Below, piece by piece: positions 18,416-26,650 of a DNA stretch of 64,000 bases. The notes below the pieces were generated by a model, which did not search any database, had not been told where the DNA came from, and saw only the letters and a list, made by a program, of their open reading frames with translations. The stretch is from assembly GCF_900111745.1 (NCBI RefSeq), contig NZ_FOIJ01000016.1, positions 124,001 to 188,000 of the forward strand, written 5' to 3'. Position 1 is the stretch's first letter. Each line of letters starts with the position of its first letter. This stretch comes from Stigmatella erecta. Lineage in GTDB: Bacteria; Myxococcota; Myxococcia; Myxococcales; Myxococcaceae. Both the position numbers and the translations under genes were made by a program.

Positions 18416-18979
18416 TTAGACTTCCTCGAATCGCGTGCCGGTCGCGCCCATGCGCTCCAATGCGTCTTTGATTTCCTCCGCGACGATGAGGACGACCTCC
18501 CAGCCCTTGGGGCGGAAGACCTTGGCATTGCCTACCTTCGCCTTGTCGATGCGCATGCGATCCACGGCGATGTATTGGCCGACCTTGTCGGGCACCCCAT
18601 GCTCGGGCGTCCAGAATCTCACCTGGGAGGCTTCTTCATCGATGCAGGCGATGAGGCGTGTGGCCACGAGAATGAGGTATTGATCCGGGTGGCCCTCGAT
18701 ATCCGCGGGGATGAGCTGCACGTCTCTGGGCGCATGCTCCGCGAACAGGGAGGCCACCTTGACGTGGACGACAGGGACTCTCACCCCTGCCTCGGAAAAA
18801 TCCAACGGGCTGCCCGCGATCTTGATGGGGAGCCTCAATCGCCCCTCTACCTGCACGGGGGCGCCTCGCTTGAAGTCCCAATCCTGCAACTTGTGGCCCT
18901 GGCGATCGATGGGAGACGCCAGGTGCCAGCGCTGGGGGACATAGACGTCGTCGGCGAGCTTGAAGAAGCGCTGGGACAT
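18416..18979 (-). CDS. Imm11-family immunity protein, partner of the SitA-type toxin
   Basis: 187 residues, soluble, no signal. It resembles the Imm11 (DUF1629) family and the second copy in this window (52880-53452). Shared elements are FFKLADDVYVPQRWHLASP near the start, DVQLIPADIEGHPDQYLIL in the middle, IACIDEEASQVRFW, and the C-terminal pattern AEEIKDALERMGATGTRFEEV. It lies 15 bp after the stop of the lipoprotein toxin gene on the same strand, the usual toxin-immunity order. The expected role is to bind and neutralise the AHH nuclease domain of that toxin inside the cytoplasm. This is a sequence-and-context inference. Confidence 0.8.
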   Translation of the reverse strand: MSQRFFKLADDVYVPQRWHLASPIDRQGHKLQDWDFKRGAPVQVEGRLRLPIKIAGSPLDFSEAGVRVPVVHVKVASLFAEHAPRDVQLIPADIEGHPDQYLILVATRLIACIDEEASQVRFWTPEHGVPDKVGQYIAVDRMRIDKAKVGNAKVFRPKGWEVVLIVAEEIKDALERMGATGTRFEEV

Positions 18980-18994
18980 GAGGAAGTTCTAGCG

Positions 18995-20353
18995 TCATTG
19001 CCCCAGGGTGACGAGCCGGTTTAGCTCCGTTCCTGGCGTGGCGATGTCCCTGGCGAGGTCCTCCAGCGTGGGCAGCAATCGCGCCCGGCAGTCCGCGATG
19101 CTGCGGCAGTCCCCCAGCGCGCTGTCCAGGCGCTCGTAGACGATGTCATGGTAGCGTTGGGGGTGAGGCCCCTTGTGCCCTTGGATCGGCGTGATGTTTT
19201 TCCGGTCATTCAGCCGCATGCCTGCCCTGGCGAAGAGGTCTTCGAACCGTGGGGTCCACGGGCCACCCCGGAGGGTGGACTTCAGGTTGGCGATCGTCGC
19301 GATGTGGTGTCTTTCCGTGCGGCCCTCTCGTCCCCCGCGCACGGCCATGGCCACCGCTCCCGGTGCCAGCGCCACGCGGAAGCCCTCGGCCGTGACCGTC
19401 ACCGATTCCACGGCCCCCACCTCCGACAGCAAGAGGCCTTCCTGGGAGGCGGCCTGCATCGAGACTTGCGCCGAGCCGGGGAGCGCCGCCATCCGTTCCC
19501 CGAAGTCCTTGGCGCCGTGCGCCAGGAGCGCCATCGCGATCAGGGCGAGGGCTTGTGCCGCCTCGCGTGAGACGCGCTTGCCGAACGTCTCGCCTGCCTC
19601 ACGGATCTCCTCGAAGGTGGTGGCCGCCTTCACGTCTTCCATCAACTCGAACCACCCCGTGATGAGGCGGTAGAGCGTCTGGGCGCCCATCCAGAGAATG
19701 AGCCCTGCCGTCGCCCAGGCGGCTATGAACTTCGTGACGGGCTCGGGCATGGCGAGCAGCACGAGCAACGTGACGGCCGCCGCCGTCGCGGCTTGCATGA
19801 CAGCCTGCATGCGGACCTGCTCGCCCAAGGCCTTTTCGAATTCCTCCAGGAAGGGGCTTCGGCTCAAGGCCATGGCCCACATGTAGCGGCCTTGCAGATC
19901 CAGGTACTGCCCGGCCACGAGCGCACCCCCCAGGCAGTCACCCCGCACGTGATGGGCGCTTTGGCACCAGGCCAGGTACCGGCGGACCAGCTTCTGCTCG
20001 TCTTCGGGCACCGTTCCCTCTAGGGGGAGGTCCTGCTGGAGCGGGACGAGTTTCCGCTCCCGGAGGAGGTACAGATAGTCGCCCTTCACGGGATCGAGCT
20101 GGAACAGGCGTTCCACCGTCTCGCGGGGGGAGGCGGTCAGGTGGACTTCGCGCGCCAGTTTTCGAATGGCTTGTGTCATCTCCTGGGACGTCAGCGTTAC
20201 GGAGGGCGCCCTGACTGCGGTGTGGGGAATGTGGAGCAGGGTTTCGCCCCCTCCTTTGTGTTCCACCCGGACCCTGTGCGCAGTCGAACTGCAGCCGGTC
20301 AGCAGGGCCAGGAACAGCGCATGGGCGCTCCACAGAAGCCGCCAGGGCATCAT
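18995..20353 (-). CDS. SitA-type lipoprotein toxin with C-terminal AHH nuclease domain
   Basis: 452 residues from ATG 20353, with AGGAG six bases upstream. The signal peptide ends in a lipobox (LALLTGCSS). The N-terminal region has the pattern of the Myxococcus lipoprotein family I know as TIGR02269/SitA, including the hydrophobic hairpin VTLLVLLAMPEPVTKFIAAW. The C-terminal 110 residues form an AHH nuclease domain: RHHIATIANLKS (His349-His350), GPWTPRFEDLF, then GHKGPHPQRYH. In Myxococcus, SitA proteins pass between kin by TraA-dependent outer-membrane exchange and kill siblings lacking immunity. An Imm11 gene follows directly. No SitB-like gene precedes it here. Toxin class is strongly supported; delivery route is by analogy. 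Confidence 0.82.
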   Translation of the reverse strand: MMPWRLLWSAHALFLALLTGCSSTAHRVRVEHKGGGETLLHIPHTAVRAPSVTLTSQEMTQAIRKLAREVHLTASPRETVERLFQLDPVKGDYLYLLRERKLVPLQQDLPLEGTVPEDEQKLVRRYLAWCQSAHHVRGDCLGGALVAGQYLDLQGRYMWAMALSRSPFLEEFEKALGEQVRMQAVMQAATAAAVTLLVLLAMPEPVTKFIAAWATAGLILWMGAQTLYRLITGWFELMEDVKAATTFEEIREAGETFGKRVSREAAQALALIAMALLAHGAKDFGERMAALPGSAQVSMQAASQEGLLLSEVGAVESVTVTAEGFRVALAPGAVAMAVRGGREGRTERHHIATIANLKSTLRGGPWTPRFEDLFARAGMRLNDRKNITPIQGHKGPHPQRYHDIVYERLDSALGDCRSIADCRARLLPTLEDLARDIATPGTELNRLVTLGQ

Positions 20354-20522
20354 GGGTCACTCCTTGGGGACAGGAGGATGAGGTTAGAGGCCCGTCCCCC
20401 GGCGGAGGAGGATTCGCCGGGTGATGCCCGCTCTTCACTCCCAGAGGGGTGCGGTGCTCATCTGCGCCTTCGTGCCATGGCGCCCTTGTGGTCCTCGGAG
20501 GGGAAGCCGGTAGGCTGGGGCG

Positions 20523-21899
20523 ATGGAGACGTCACCCCCGATGGGTCCCGAGGCGCTGCCGGAGGGGCTGGAAGTGGGCCCGTGGCGCGTGGAGAGCCTG
20601 TGTGGCCGGGGCTCCTATGGCGCCGTGTACCGCGTGGTGAACCGGGAGGCCCCCGAAGGCGAGGCCTGCGCGTTGAAGATGGCGTTGCAGCCGTGGGATC
20701 CGCGCTTCGAGCGGGAAGTGGAGCTGCTGCGGCGGGTGAGGCACGAGGGGGTGCCCGGGCTGAGGGACTGGGGCGAGTGGAAGGTGAAGGGCGGAGGGGT
20801 GTTCCCCTACGTGGTGATGGAGTGGGTGGAGGGGGTGCCGTTGTATGAGTGGGCCGAAGGGCGCCAAGTGTCCCCGGAAGAGGCGGCGGAGGTACTGGCC
20901 GGTGTGTCTCGTGCGCTGGAGGCGGTGCACGCGGAGGGAGGGGTGCACCGGGATGTGAAGGGCGGCAACGTGTTGGTGCGGCGTGAAGATGGGCGTGCGG
21001 TACTGATGGACTTCGGCTCGGGGAACTACCGGGGCGCGCGTCCGCTGACGCACCAGCCTCCGCCGCCCGGGACGTATGAATACCAGAGCCCCGAATCGGT
21101 GCGCTTTCAATGGCAGAGCTTGCGCCAGAGAGAGGGCCGGTTCGAGGCGGGGCCCGAGGAGGATGTGTATGCGTTGGGGGTGACGGCGTACCGGCTCGTC
21201 ACCGGGAGGTACCCGCCGGAGGTGGAGGTGGAGAAGACGGAGGAGGGGTACCGGGTGCTGCCGAGGGAGCCAGTGGCGTTCGAGCCGGGGGCCCCCGTGA
21301 GCCCGGAGCTGGCGAAGCTCATCCGGCAGATACTCTCGGAGGAGCCCTCGGTGCGAGGCAGCGCGGCGGAGGTAGCGCAGGCGTTGGAGGGCATCGCGAG
21401 GGGCCCGCAGCAAGAGGATGAGCAGGTCCCTGAGGCGTCCAGGGCTGGGATGTTCCAGGAGAGCGGCACCCGGGAGGGCAGCGCGTCGCGAGTCAGGCGG
21501 TGGATGCCTTGGGGGGCGGCGCTCGTGGGTGTGGCGCTGGTGATTTCAGTGAAGTGGCTGCGGGAGGACGGGGCGGTGCCAGGGAGTGAGCAAGCCCAGG
21601 CGCGTGAGACGCGGGATGCAGGAACCGTGGGGTTGGCGGATACCGTGCTTCAGTCGCCTGCTCAATCCCCCGCGTCCGAACCCACGACGGAAGGGATCGG
21701 CTTGGACATGCCCAAACATCCCTTCCCGGGGCAGCGCCAGCCTCCCTGTGGGAAGGCATTGGTGGCGGTCAATGGAGGGTGCTGGGTACAAGCCGCCAAC
21801 GTGACGCCTCCGTGTGGCGCGAATGCCTTCGAATGGAGGAAGGCCTGCTACGTCCCCATGTTTCCCCCTCCCCGGCCTCAAACCTCCCACCCAAAGTGA
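20523..21899 (+). CDS. Ser/Thr protein kinase, repeat family copy B
   Basis: 458 residues with the same architecture as copies A and C: kinase domain with CGRGSYGAVYRVVNRE, ALKMALQPWDPRFEREVELL, HRDVKGGNVLV, DFGSGNYRGAR and the unusual PPPPGTYEYQSPESVRF activation segment. A membrane helix (WGAALVGVALVISVKWL) and the double-cysteine tail (PPCGKALVAVNGGCWVQ, PPCGANAFEWRKACYVP) follow. Identity with the other copies is highest in the catalytic domain and at the extreme C-terminus and lowest around the membrane helix. Together with copy A it brackets the sitA/imm11 pair in direct orientation. All catalytic residues are intact. Confidence 0.9.
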   Translation: METSPPMGPEALPEGLEVGPWRVESLCGRGSYGAVYRVVNREAPEGEACALKMALQPWDPRFEREVELLRRVRHEGVPGLRDWGEWKVKGGGVFPYVVMEWVEGVPLYEWAEGRQVSPEEAAEVLAGVSRALEAVHAEGGVHRDVKGGNVLVRREDGRAVLMDFGSGNYRGARPLTHQPPPPGTYEYQSPESVRFQWQSLRQREGRFEAGPEEDVYALGVTAYRLVTGRYPPEVEVEKTEEGYRVLPREPVAFEPGAPVSPELAKLIRQILSEEPSVRGSAAEVAQALEGIARGPQQEDEQVPEASRAGMFQESGTREGSASRVRRWMPWGAALVGVALVISVKWLREDGAVPGSEQAQARETRDAGTVGLADTVLQSPAQSPASEPTTEGIGLDMPKHPFPGQRQPPCGKALVAVNGGCWVQAANVTPPCGANAFEWRKACYVPMFPPPRPQTSHPK

Positions 21900-21930
21900 G
21901 AAACGAAGAGGCCGAGGCATCTCACTGCGC

Positions 21931-24240
21931 TCAGGGCGAGTACAGCTCCGCCTCCGCCAGGGGGGCGCCGCTGTATCCGCCCGGGACGAGTACCTTGCCG
22001 TTGGGCAGCAGCATGGCCGTGTGATAGCCGCGAGGCGAGACCATGGACGCGGTGGTGATCCAGGTGCCCGTGGCCGGGTCGTACACCTCCGCTGAGGCCA
22101 CGTAACCGTTGTGGTATCCGCCCGAGACGAGGACCTTGCCGTTGGGGAGTAGCGTCGCCGCGTGGACATAGCGGGCCGAGGCCATGGAAACCGTGGCGCT
22201 CCAGGCGCCCGTGGCCGGGTCGTACACCTCCGCCGTCGCCTGGGGGGTGTTGTTGTGATGGCCCCCCGAGACGAGCACCTTGCCGTTGGGCAGCAGCGTG
22301 GCCGTGTGGTAGCCGCGAGGCGAGGTCATGGAGCCGGTGGCGCTCCAGGTGCCCGTGGCCGGATCGTACACCTCCACCGACGCCATGTAGGCGCTGCCGC
22401 TGTAGCCCCCCGAGACGAGGACTTTGCCATTGGGCAGCAGCGTGGCCAGGTGGTGCCCCCGAGGCGAGACCATGGAGCCGGTGGCGCTCCAGGTACCCGT
22501 GGCCGGGTCGTACACCTCCGCCGTCGCCACGTAGTTGTTGCTGTTGTAGCCCCCCGAGACGAGGACCTTGCCGTTGGGCAGCAGCGTGGCCGTGTGGTAG
22601 CCGTGAGGCGAGGCCATGGAGCTGGTGGCGCTCCAGGTGCCCGTGGCCGGGTCGTACACCTCCGCCGTCGCCAGGTGGGACGTGCTGCTGACGCAGCCCC
22701 CGGAGACGAGAAGCTTGCCGTTGGGCAGCAGCGTGGCCGTGTGGTAGCCGCGAGGCGAGGCCATGGACGCGGTGGCGCTCCAGGTGTCCGTGGCCGGGTC
22801 GTACACCTCTGCCGAGGCCACGTACTTGCCGCCGTGAAAGCCCCCCGAAACGAGGAGCTTGCCGCCGGGCAGCAGCGTGGCCGTGTGGAGATAGCGGGCC
22901 GAGGTCATGGCGCCCGCGGAGGCCCAGCCTGAGACACAGGCTGGCAGCCCCGTCACCAGGAAGCTCAGGGTGGCGCTCAGGTTGAAGGCGTTGGTGACGG
23001 TGGCGGTGATGCCCGGGGCCGTGCCTGCGGCGGCACAGGAGGGCGCGGTCCAGGTGATGCGGCTGGTGGAGGCGGTGTGGACTGGCGTCCCCAGTGAGCC
23101 CGTGGCCGCGAGCCACGTGAAGGTCAGGGGGCTGGCCTGGGGATCCAAGGCCGCGGCGTCGAACGTCACCGTCTGTCCCGGGGAGGCCGAGAGCGTGGAC
23201 TGGTAGAAGTTGGTGACGCGCGGAGGGAAGCGCGGGGTGGAGGCCGAGGCGATGCACAGGGCCAGCGAGCCCGTGGTCTGCCCGCCGCGTCCGTCCTTCA
23301 CGGTGACGGTGAGCTGGCAGTTGTTGCATGCGCTGGCCGGTACCGAGGACGGGACGAAGGAGGCGGCGCTGGAGGTGGCGTTTGTCCAGGTGCCCGGGCA
23401 GGAGGCCGTCCACTGGTAGGAGAGCGTGTCCCCGTCCGCGTCCGAGGCCGTGGCGGAGACGGCGGTGGACTGGTCCGCGTCGATGCGGCTCTGGGAGGCG
23501 GACACCTTGGAGACGGTGGGCCCGAGGTTGAAGGAGATGGAGAGGGCGGCGTTGCCGGTGGAGGCGCCGGGGAGGACGTTGAGGGCCAGGGAGATGGAGG
23601 CGGAGGCACCCTGGGAGTCGGTCACGGTGAGGGTGACGATCTGGATGCCGGGGGTGGCGGGGGCCGTCCAGGAGGTGGAGGGGGCGGTGGTGGTGGAGAA
23701 GGTGCCTGAGGAGGCCGTCCACGCCACGGTGAGGGAGTCGCCGGGGTTGGGATCATGCACGGCGGCGGTGAGGGAGAGGGGGGCGCCTGTGGCAACGGAG
23801 GTGGAAGAGGCGGCGAGGGAGTCGATGAGGGGGGCCTCGTTGGCGTAGGGAGGAGGCGGAGCGACTTCCTGGAGGGTCAGGGCGACGGCGGTGGTCTGGC
23901 CTGCGGAGAGGGTGACGCCGGAGGCCTGGCCCTGGAAGCGCAGGGTGCCGGAAGCGTCATAAGCCTTGGCCAGGAAGGAGCGATCCGAGCCCGCGGGGAT
24001 GTGGCCGATGAGGCCGCCCCAGGAGCCGTTGGACGGTGCCAGCTCCACGGAGAAGGAGGCCATGCCCGAGGCGGAGACCGTTACCTGGATGCGGGTGACG
24101 TCGCTGGCGGAGAGGGCCTGCGGCACGGAGACAGCCACCTGGATGGAGCCGGTACCGGCCTCAGGAGACAGAGGGGAAGCGCAGCCCGAGGCCAGCGCCA
24201 GGGCGAGCGCCAGCCGCAAGGGCAGGGAAAGGCTTTTCAA
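21931..24240 (-). CDS. Kelch-repeat lipoprotein with Ig-like domains
   Basis: 769 residues from a TTG start at 24240: AAGGA lies eight bases upstream and the leader LKSLSLPLRLALALALASGC carries a lipobox. Longer frames have no signal. Order: beta domain (about 25-130, SIQVAVSVPQALSASDVTRI), two or three PKD/Ig-like domains (for example NEAPLIDSLAASSTSVATGA and SDADGDTLSYQWTASCPG), then seven kelch-type repeats (LLPNGKVLVSGG ... AEVYDPATGTWSATGSM) that should close a propeller. The repeats are about 48 residues and nearly identical. Surface lipoprotein, likely adhesive or scaffold. Divergent from the esterase gene. Confidence 0.85.
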   Translation of the reverse strand: MKSLSLPLRLALALALASGCASPLSPEAGTGSIQVAVSVPQALSASDVTRIQVTVSASGMASFSVELAPSNGSWGGLIGHIPAGSDRSFLAKAYDASGTLRFQGQASGVTLSAGQTTAVALTLQEVAPPPPYANEAPLIDSLAASSTSVATGAPLSLTAAVHDPNPGDSLTVAWTASSGTFSTTTAPSTSWTAPATPGIQIVTLTVTDSQGASASISLALNVLPGASTGNAALSISFNLGPTVSKVSASQSRIDADQSTAVSATASDADGDTLSYQWTASCPGTWTNATSSAASFVPSSVPASACNNCQLTVTVKDGRGGQTTGSLALCIASASTPRFPPRVTNFYQSTLSASPGQTVTFDAAALDPQASPLTFTWLAATGSLGTPVHTASTSRITWTAPSCAAAGTAPGITATVTNAFNLSATLSFLVTGLPACVSGWASAGAMTSARYLHTATLLPGGKLLVSGGFHGGKYVASAEVYDPATDTWSATASMASPRGYHTATLLPNGKLLVSGGCVSSTSHLATAEVYDPATGTWSATSSMASPHGYHTATLLPNGKVLVSGGYNSNNYVATAEVYDPATGTWSATGSMVSPRGHHLATLLPNGKVLVSGGYSGSAYMASVEVYDPATGTWSATGSMTSPRGYHTATLLPNGKVLVSGGHHNNTPQATAEVYDPATGAWSATVSMASARYVHAATLLPNGKVLVSGGYHNGYVASAEVYDPATGTWITTASMVSPRGYHTAMLLPNGKVLVPGGYSGAPLAEAELYSP
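21975..22910 (-). repeat. Seven tandem DNA repeats of about 141-147 bp inside the kelch gene
   Basis: The same block (gccgttgggcagcagcgtgg and flanks) recurs at about 21997, 22128, 22278, 22425, 22570, 22715 and 22860. High identity in third-codon positions as well as in protein suggests recent expansion or ongoing homogenisation. Confidence 0.8.
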
Positions 24241-24450
24241 GCGGGAATCCTTGTGAATGTCAGGGAACGGCGTGGGGAGGCACGCCGCGTGAAGTGGTAT
24301 CAGCGGTGCGTGTCGGATCCAGTTTCCGCGCTCTGGATGCGGCGCGGCTGTTACCGGTCTCCCATGACTCACCCATCGCGAGCGTCTTCGAGGAGGACAG
24401 CCCTCGCTACCTTGTCTCTCCCCGCACCGTGTGGGGAGAATGGGCGTCCC

Positions 24451-25554
24451 ATGCCTGCATCCCCCTGGAACACCCTGGGCCCGCTCGCGGCCCTGTCCGT
24501 CCTGATGTCGCACTCTCCGGCCGAGGCCACCACCGTCCGCGTCCATTACGACGTCGGCTATGGCAACCGCATCACCGTGCGTGGCAGCAAGGCACCGCTC
24601 TCGTGGTCCACGGGCACCTCCGCCACGTGGGGCCCCGGCAACATCTGGACCCTGTCCTGGGCCAACGCCGTGGGCGAGGTGGAGCTCAAGCCCCTCGTCA
24701 ATGACGCTTCCTGGTCGGCCGGTGCCAACTACCGCATCCCCGCCGGCGCCACCGTGGACCTCTACCCCTTCTTCGGCACGGCCTCGGGGCGGTTGCAGTA
24801 CGTCCCCAGCCTGTATTCCCCGCAGCTCGGCAACTCCCGGACCCTGGCCGTCTATCTGCCGCCCAGCTACTCGGAGAACCCGCTCAAGCGCTACCCCGTG
24901 GTGTATGCCCATGACGGGCAAAACCTGTTCAATGCCTCCACCGCCTTTGGCGGCGTCGAGTGGCGCATGGACGAGACGGCCAATGCCCTCATCGCCAGCG
25001 GCGCCATGGACGAGGTCATCATCGTTGGCGTCTACAACGCCGCGGCCCAGCGCATCTACGAGTACACCCCCTGCTGCGATCCCCAGTACGGCGGTGGGGG
25101 CGCGGATGCGTATGCGCGCTTCCTCATCGACACGGTGAAGCCCTATGTCGACCAGAACTTCCGCACGCTGACGGGGCCGCGGAACACCGCCCTCCTCGGC
25201 TCGTCACTCGGCGGGCTGGTGTCTTTCTATGCCGGCCGGAACCACCCGTCTGTCTTTGGCAAGCTCGCGGCGCTGTCGAGCTCCTTCTGGTGGAATGGCC
25301 AGGCGCTCACCCAGCAGGTGGAGGCCTCCCCCACGAAGGTGCCCGTGAGTGTCTACCTCGATGCGGGCACCAACGGTGACGGGTTGGCGGAGACCACCCG
25401 CATGCGCGATGCGCTCGTGGCGGATGGCCATGTCCAGGGCGCGGATCTCTTCTATTACGTGGCCCCGGGAGCGGGACACACGGAGGCCGCCTGGGCCGCG
25501 CGGCTGCACCTGCCCCTCACGTATCTCTTCCCCTGGCAGGGCACGGCCTACTGA
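24451..25554 (+). CDS. Secreted esterase D-family alpha/beta hydrolase
   Basis: 367 residues from ATG 24451 (MPASPWNTLGPLAALS). A signal peptide probably ends after HSPAEA. A N-terminal beta-sandwich (about 30-115, VRVHYDVGYGNRITVRGS, like a starch-binding or CBM-type domain) precedes a hydrolase of the putative esterase family (PF00756). Visible motifs: YPVVYAHDGQNLF, nucleophile elbow LGSSLGGLVSFY, and the late acid/His region (AGTNGDGLAE, GAGHTEAAW). Expected to hydrolyse an ester bond outside the cytoplasm; the substrate is unknown. It begins 210 bp from the divergent kelch lipoprotein start. A start further upstream is possible. Confidence 0.82.
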   Translation: MPASPWNTLGPLAALSVLMSHSPAEATTVRVHYDVGYGNRITVRGSKAPLSWSTGTSATWGPGNIWTLSWANAVGEVELKPLVNDASWSAGANYRIPAGATVDLYPFFGTASGRLQYVPSLYSPQLGNSRTLAVYLPPSYSENPLKRYPVVYAHDGQNLFNASTAFGGVEWRMDETANALIASGAMDEVIIVGVYNAAAQRIYEYTPCCDPQYGGGGADAYARFLIDTVKPYVDQNFRTLTGPRNTALLGSSLGGLVSFYAGRNHPSVFGKLAALSSSFWWNGQALTQQVEASPTKVPVSVYLDAGTNGDGLAETTRMRDALVADGHVQGADLFYYVAPGAGHTEAAWAARLHLPLTYLFPWQGTAY

Positions 25555-25604
25555 GCCGTGGCCCCCGCCCGCACCGTGGGGCGGCCTGGGCCCGGCGGGG
25601 GGGG

Positions 25605-25645
25605 GCCGGTAGGAATGGAAGTGGGCCTGGGGCGTGTGGAGAGCC
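25605..25645 (+). pseudogene. Scar of a repeat-family kinase gene (5' fragment)
   Basis: About 40 bases (ccggtaggaatggaagtggg and on to gtggagagcc) match the kinase start region of copies A-C, and translate as PVGMEVGLGRVES against PVGLEVGPWRVES in copy C. Homology then fades and no kinase domain follows. It lies directly before the DUSAM gene. Confidence 0.55.
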
Positions 25646-25689
25646 CGGGGGATCGGTGCTTCAAGGACACGAACGAGGGGACTGCCACC

Positions 25690-26478
25690 ATGGCCGCTGA
25701 GCTTGACTGGGAACCCATTCGCGCACTGGGGCGGCGTGTCATCGAGCGCGGTGAACCGATCGAACTCTCGGATGAGGTACGCGCGCTCTTGCAGCGTTCC
25801 GCAGAAGAGGTCGCGCTCTCTCCAGAGGACGCGGCGAGCGCTCTCCGCAGTGTGCCCACGGCCGCAACGCTGCTTAGAGAGATCACGCGCCGCATCGAGG
25901 AGGGCTCGCATCGGCTTGGACGGGCTCAAACCCGCGCGTATCGCCTGCGGGATGCGGGAGACCTGGACGGCGCGTGCAGACAGATGGAAGAGGTGCTCGC
26001 CGTTGAGGCCGTTCCGCACTACCGGAGGATCGCCGAAGCTGAGCTTCGCGAGGCAACCCGGCTCAAGTCCGTTGCCGCGAGCGGGCAGCCAGATCCGAAG
26101 CTCTCCCCCCGGGCGCAGGTTCCGATCCTTCTCCGTCGCGTTCAGCAAGGGCACCCGCTGGAACTCAACGAGGGGATGCGCGTCTTCCTACGGCGGTCCG
26201 CCGCGGATGTGGGCATGAGCGAGGCCGAGACGGAAGAGGCTCTCGCAACCCCTGAGCGTGCCGGGGCACTTCTCGGGCAGATCCTGGGGCGCCTCCGGGA
26301 TGCCTCGGACCGGCTGAAGAGCGCCATGTACCGAATGACGGAACTCCGGGATGCTGGAGATCTCGAAGGGGCACGCCAGCAGATCCGCGACTGGCTGGCC
26401 GTGGAGGTCGTCCCGAGATACCGCCGTGCCGCCGAGGAGAACCTCGCGTACCTGGACTCGCTGTCACCGGCACCGTAG
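25690..26478 (+). CDS. Protein with two DUSAM domains
   Basis: 262 residues from ATG 25690 (MAAELDWEPIRALGRRV). Two homologous halves, each about 120 residues. The first has RRVIERGEPIELSDEVRALL and RLRDAGDLDGACRQMEEVLAVEAVPHYRRIAE; the second has RRVQQGHPLELNEGMRVFL and ELRDAGDLEGARQQIRDWLAVEVVPRYRRAAE. This is the DUSAM domain (TIGR02267/DUF2379), an alpha-helical domain known to me only from myxobacteria and often present in many paralogues. Function unknown. No signal or membrane segment, so cytoplasmic. It sits between a kinase scar and an intact kinase copy, in the accessory island. Confidence 0.82.
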   Translation: MAAELDWEPIRALGRRVIERGEPIELSDEVRALLQRSAEEVALSPEDAASALRSVPTAATLLREITRRIEEGSHRLGRAQTRAYRLRDAGDLDGACRQMEEVLAVEAVPHYRRIAEAELREATRLKSVAASGQPDPKLSPRAQVPILLRRVQQGHPLELNEGMRVFLRRSAADVGMSEAETEEALATPERAGALLGQILGRLRDASDRLKSAMYRMTELRDAGDLEGARQQIRDWLAVEVVPRYRRAAEENLAYLDSLSPAP

Positions 26479-26650
26479 AGGCTGGCTGCTCGCTTGGGCC
26501 CCCCGATGCCCGCGGGCGAGTTCCCTGGGGCCGATACCCCGCCTCCCCCCTCTGCCTGGAAGCGCTGGGCGATGGGGAAGTTCTTTGTCCGCACGCTGGC
26601 GCCCCGGATCTCTGTGCGATCCCCCGAGGGGAAGCCGGTAGGCTGAGGCG

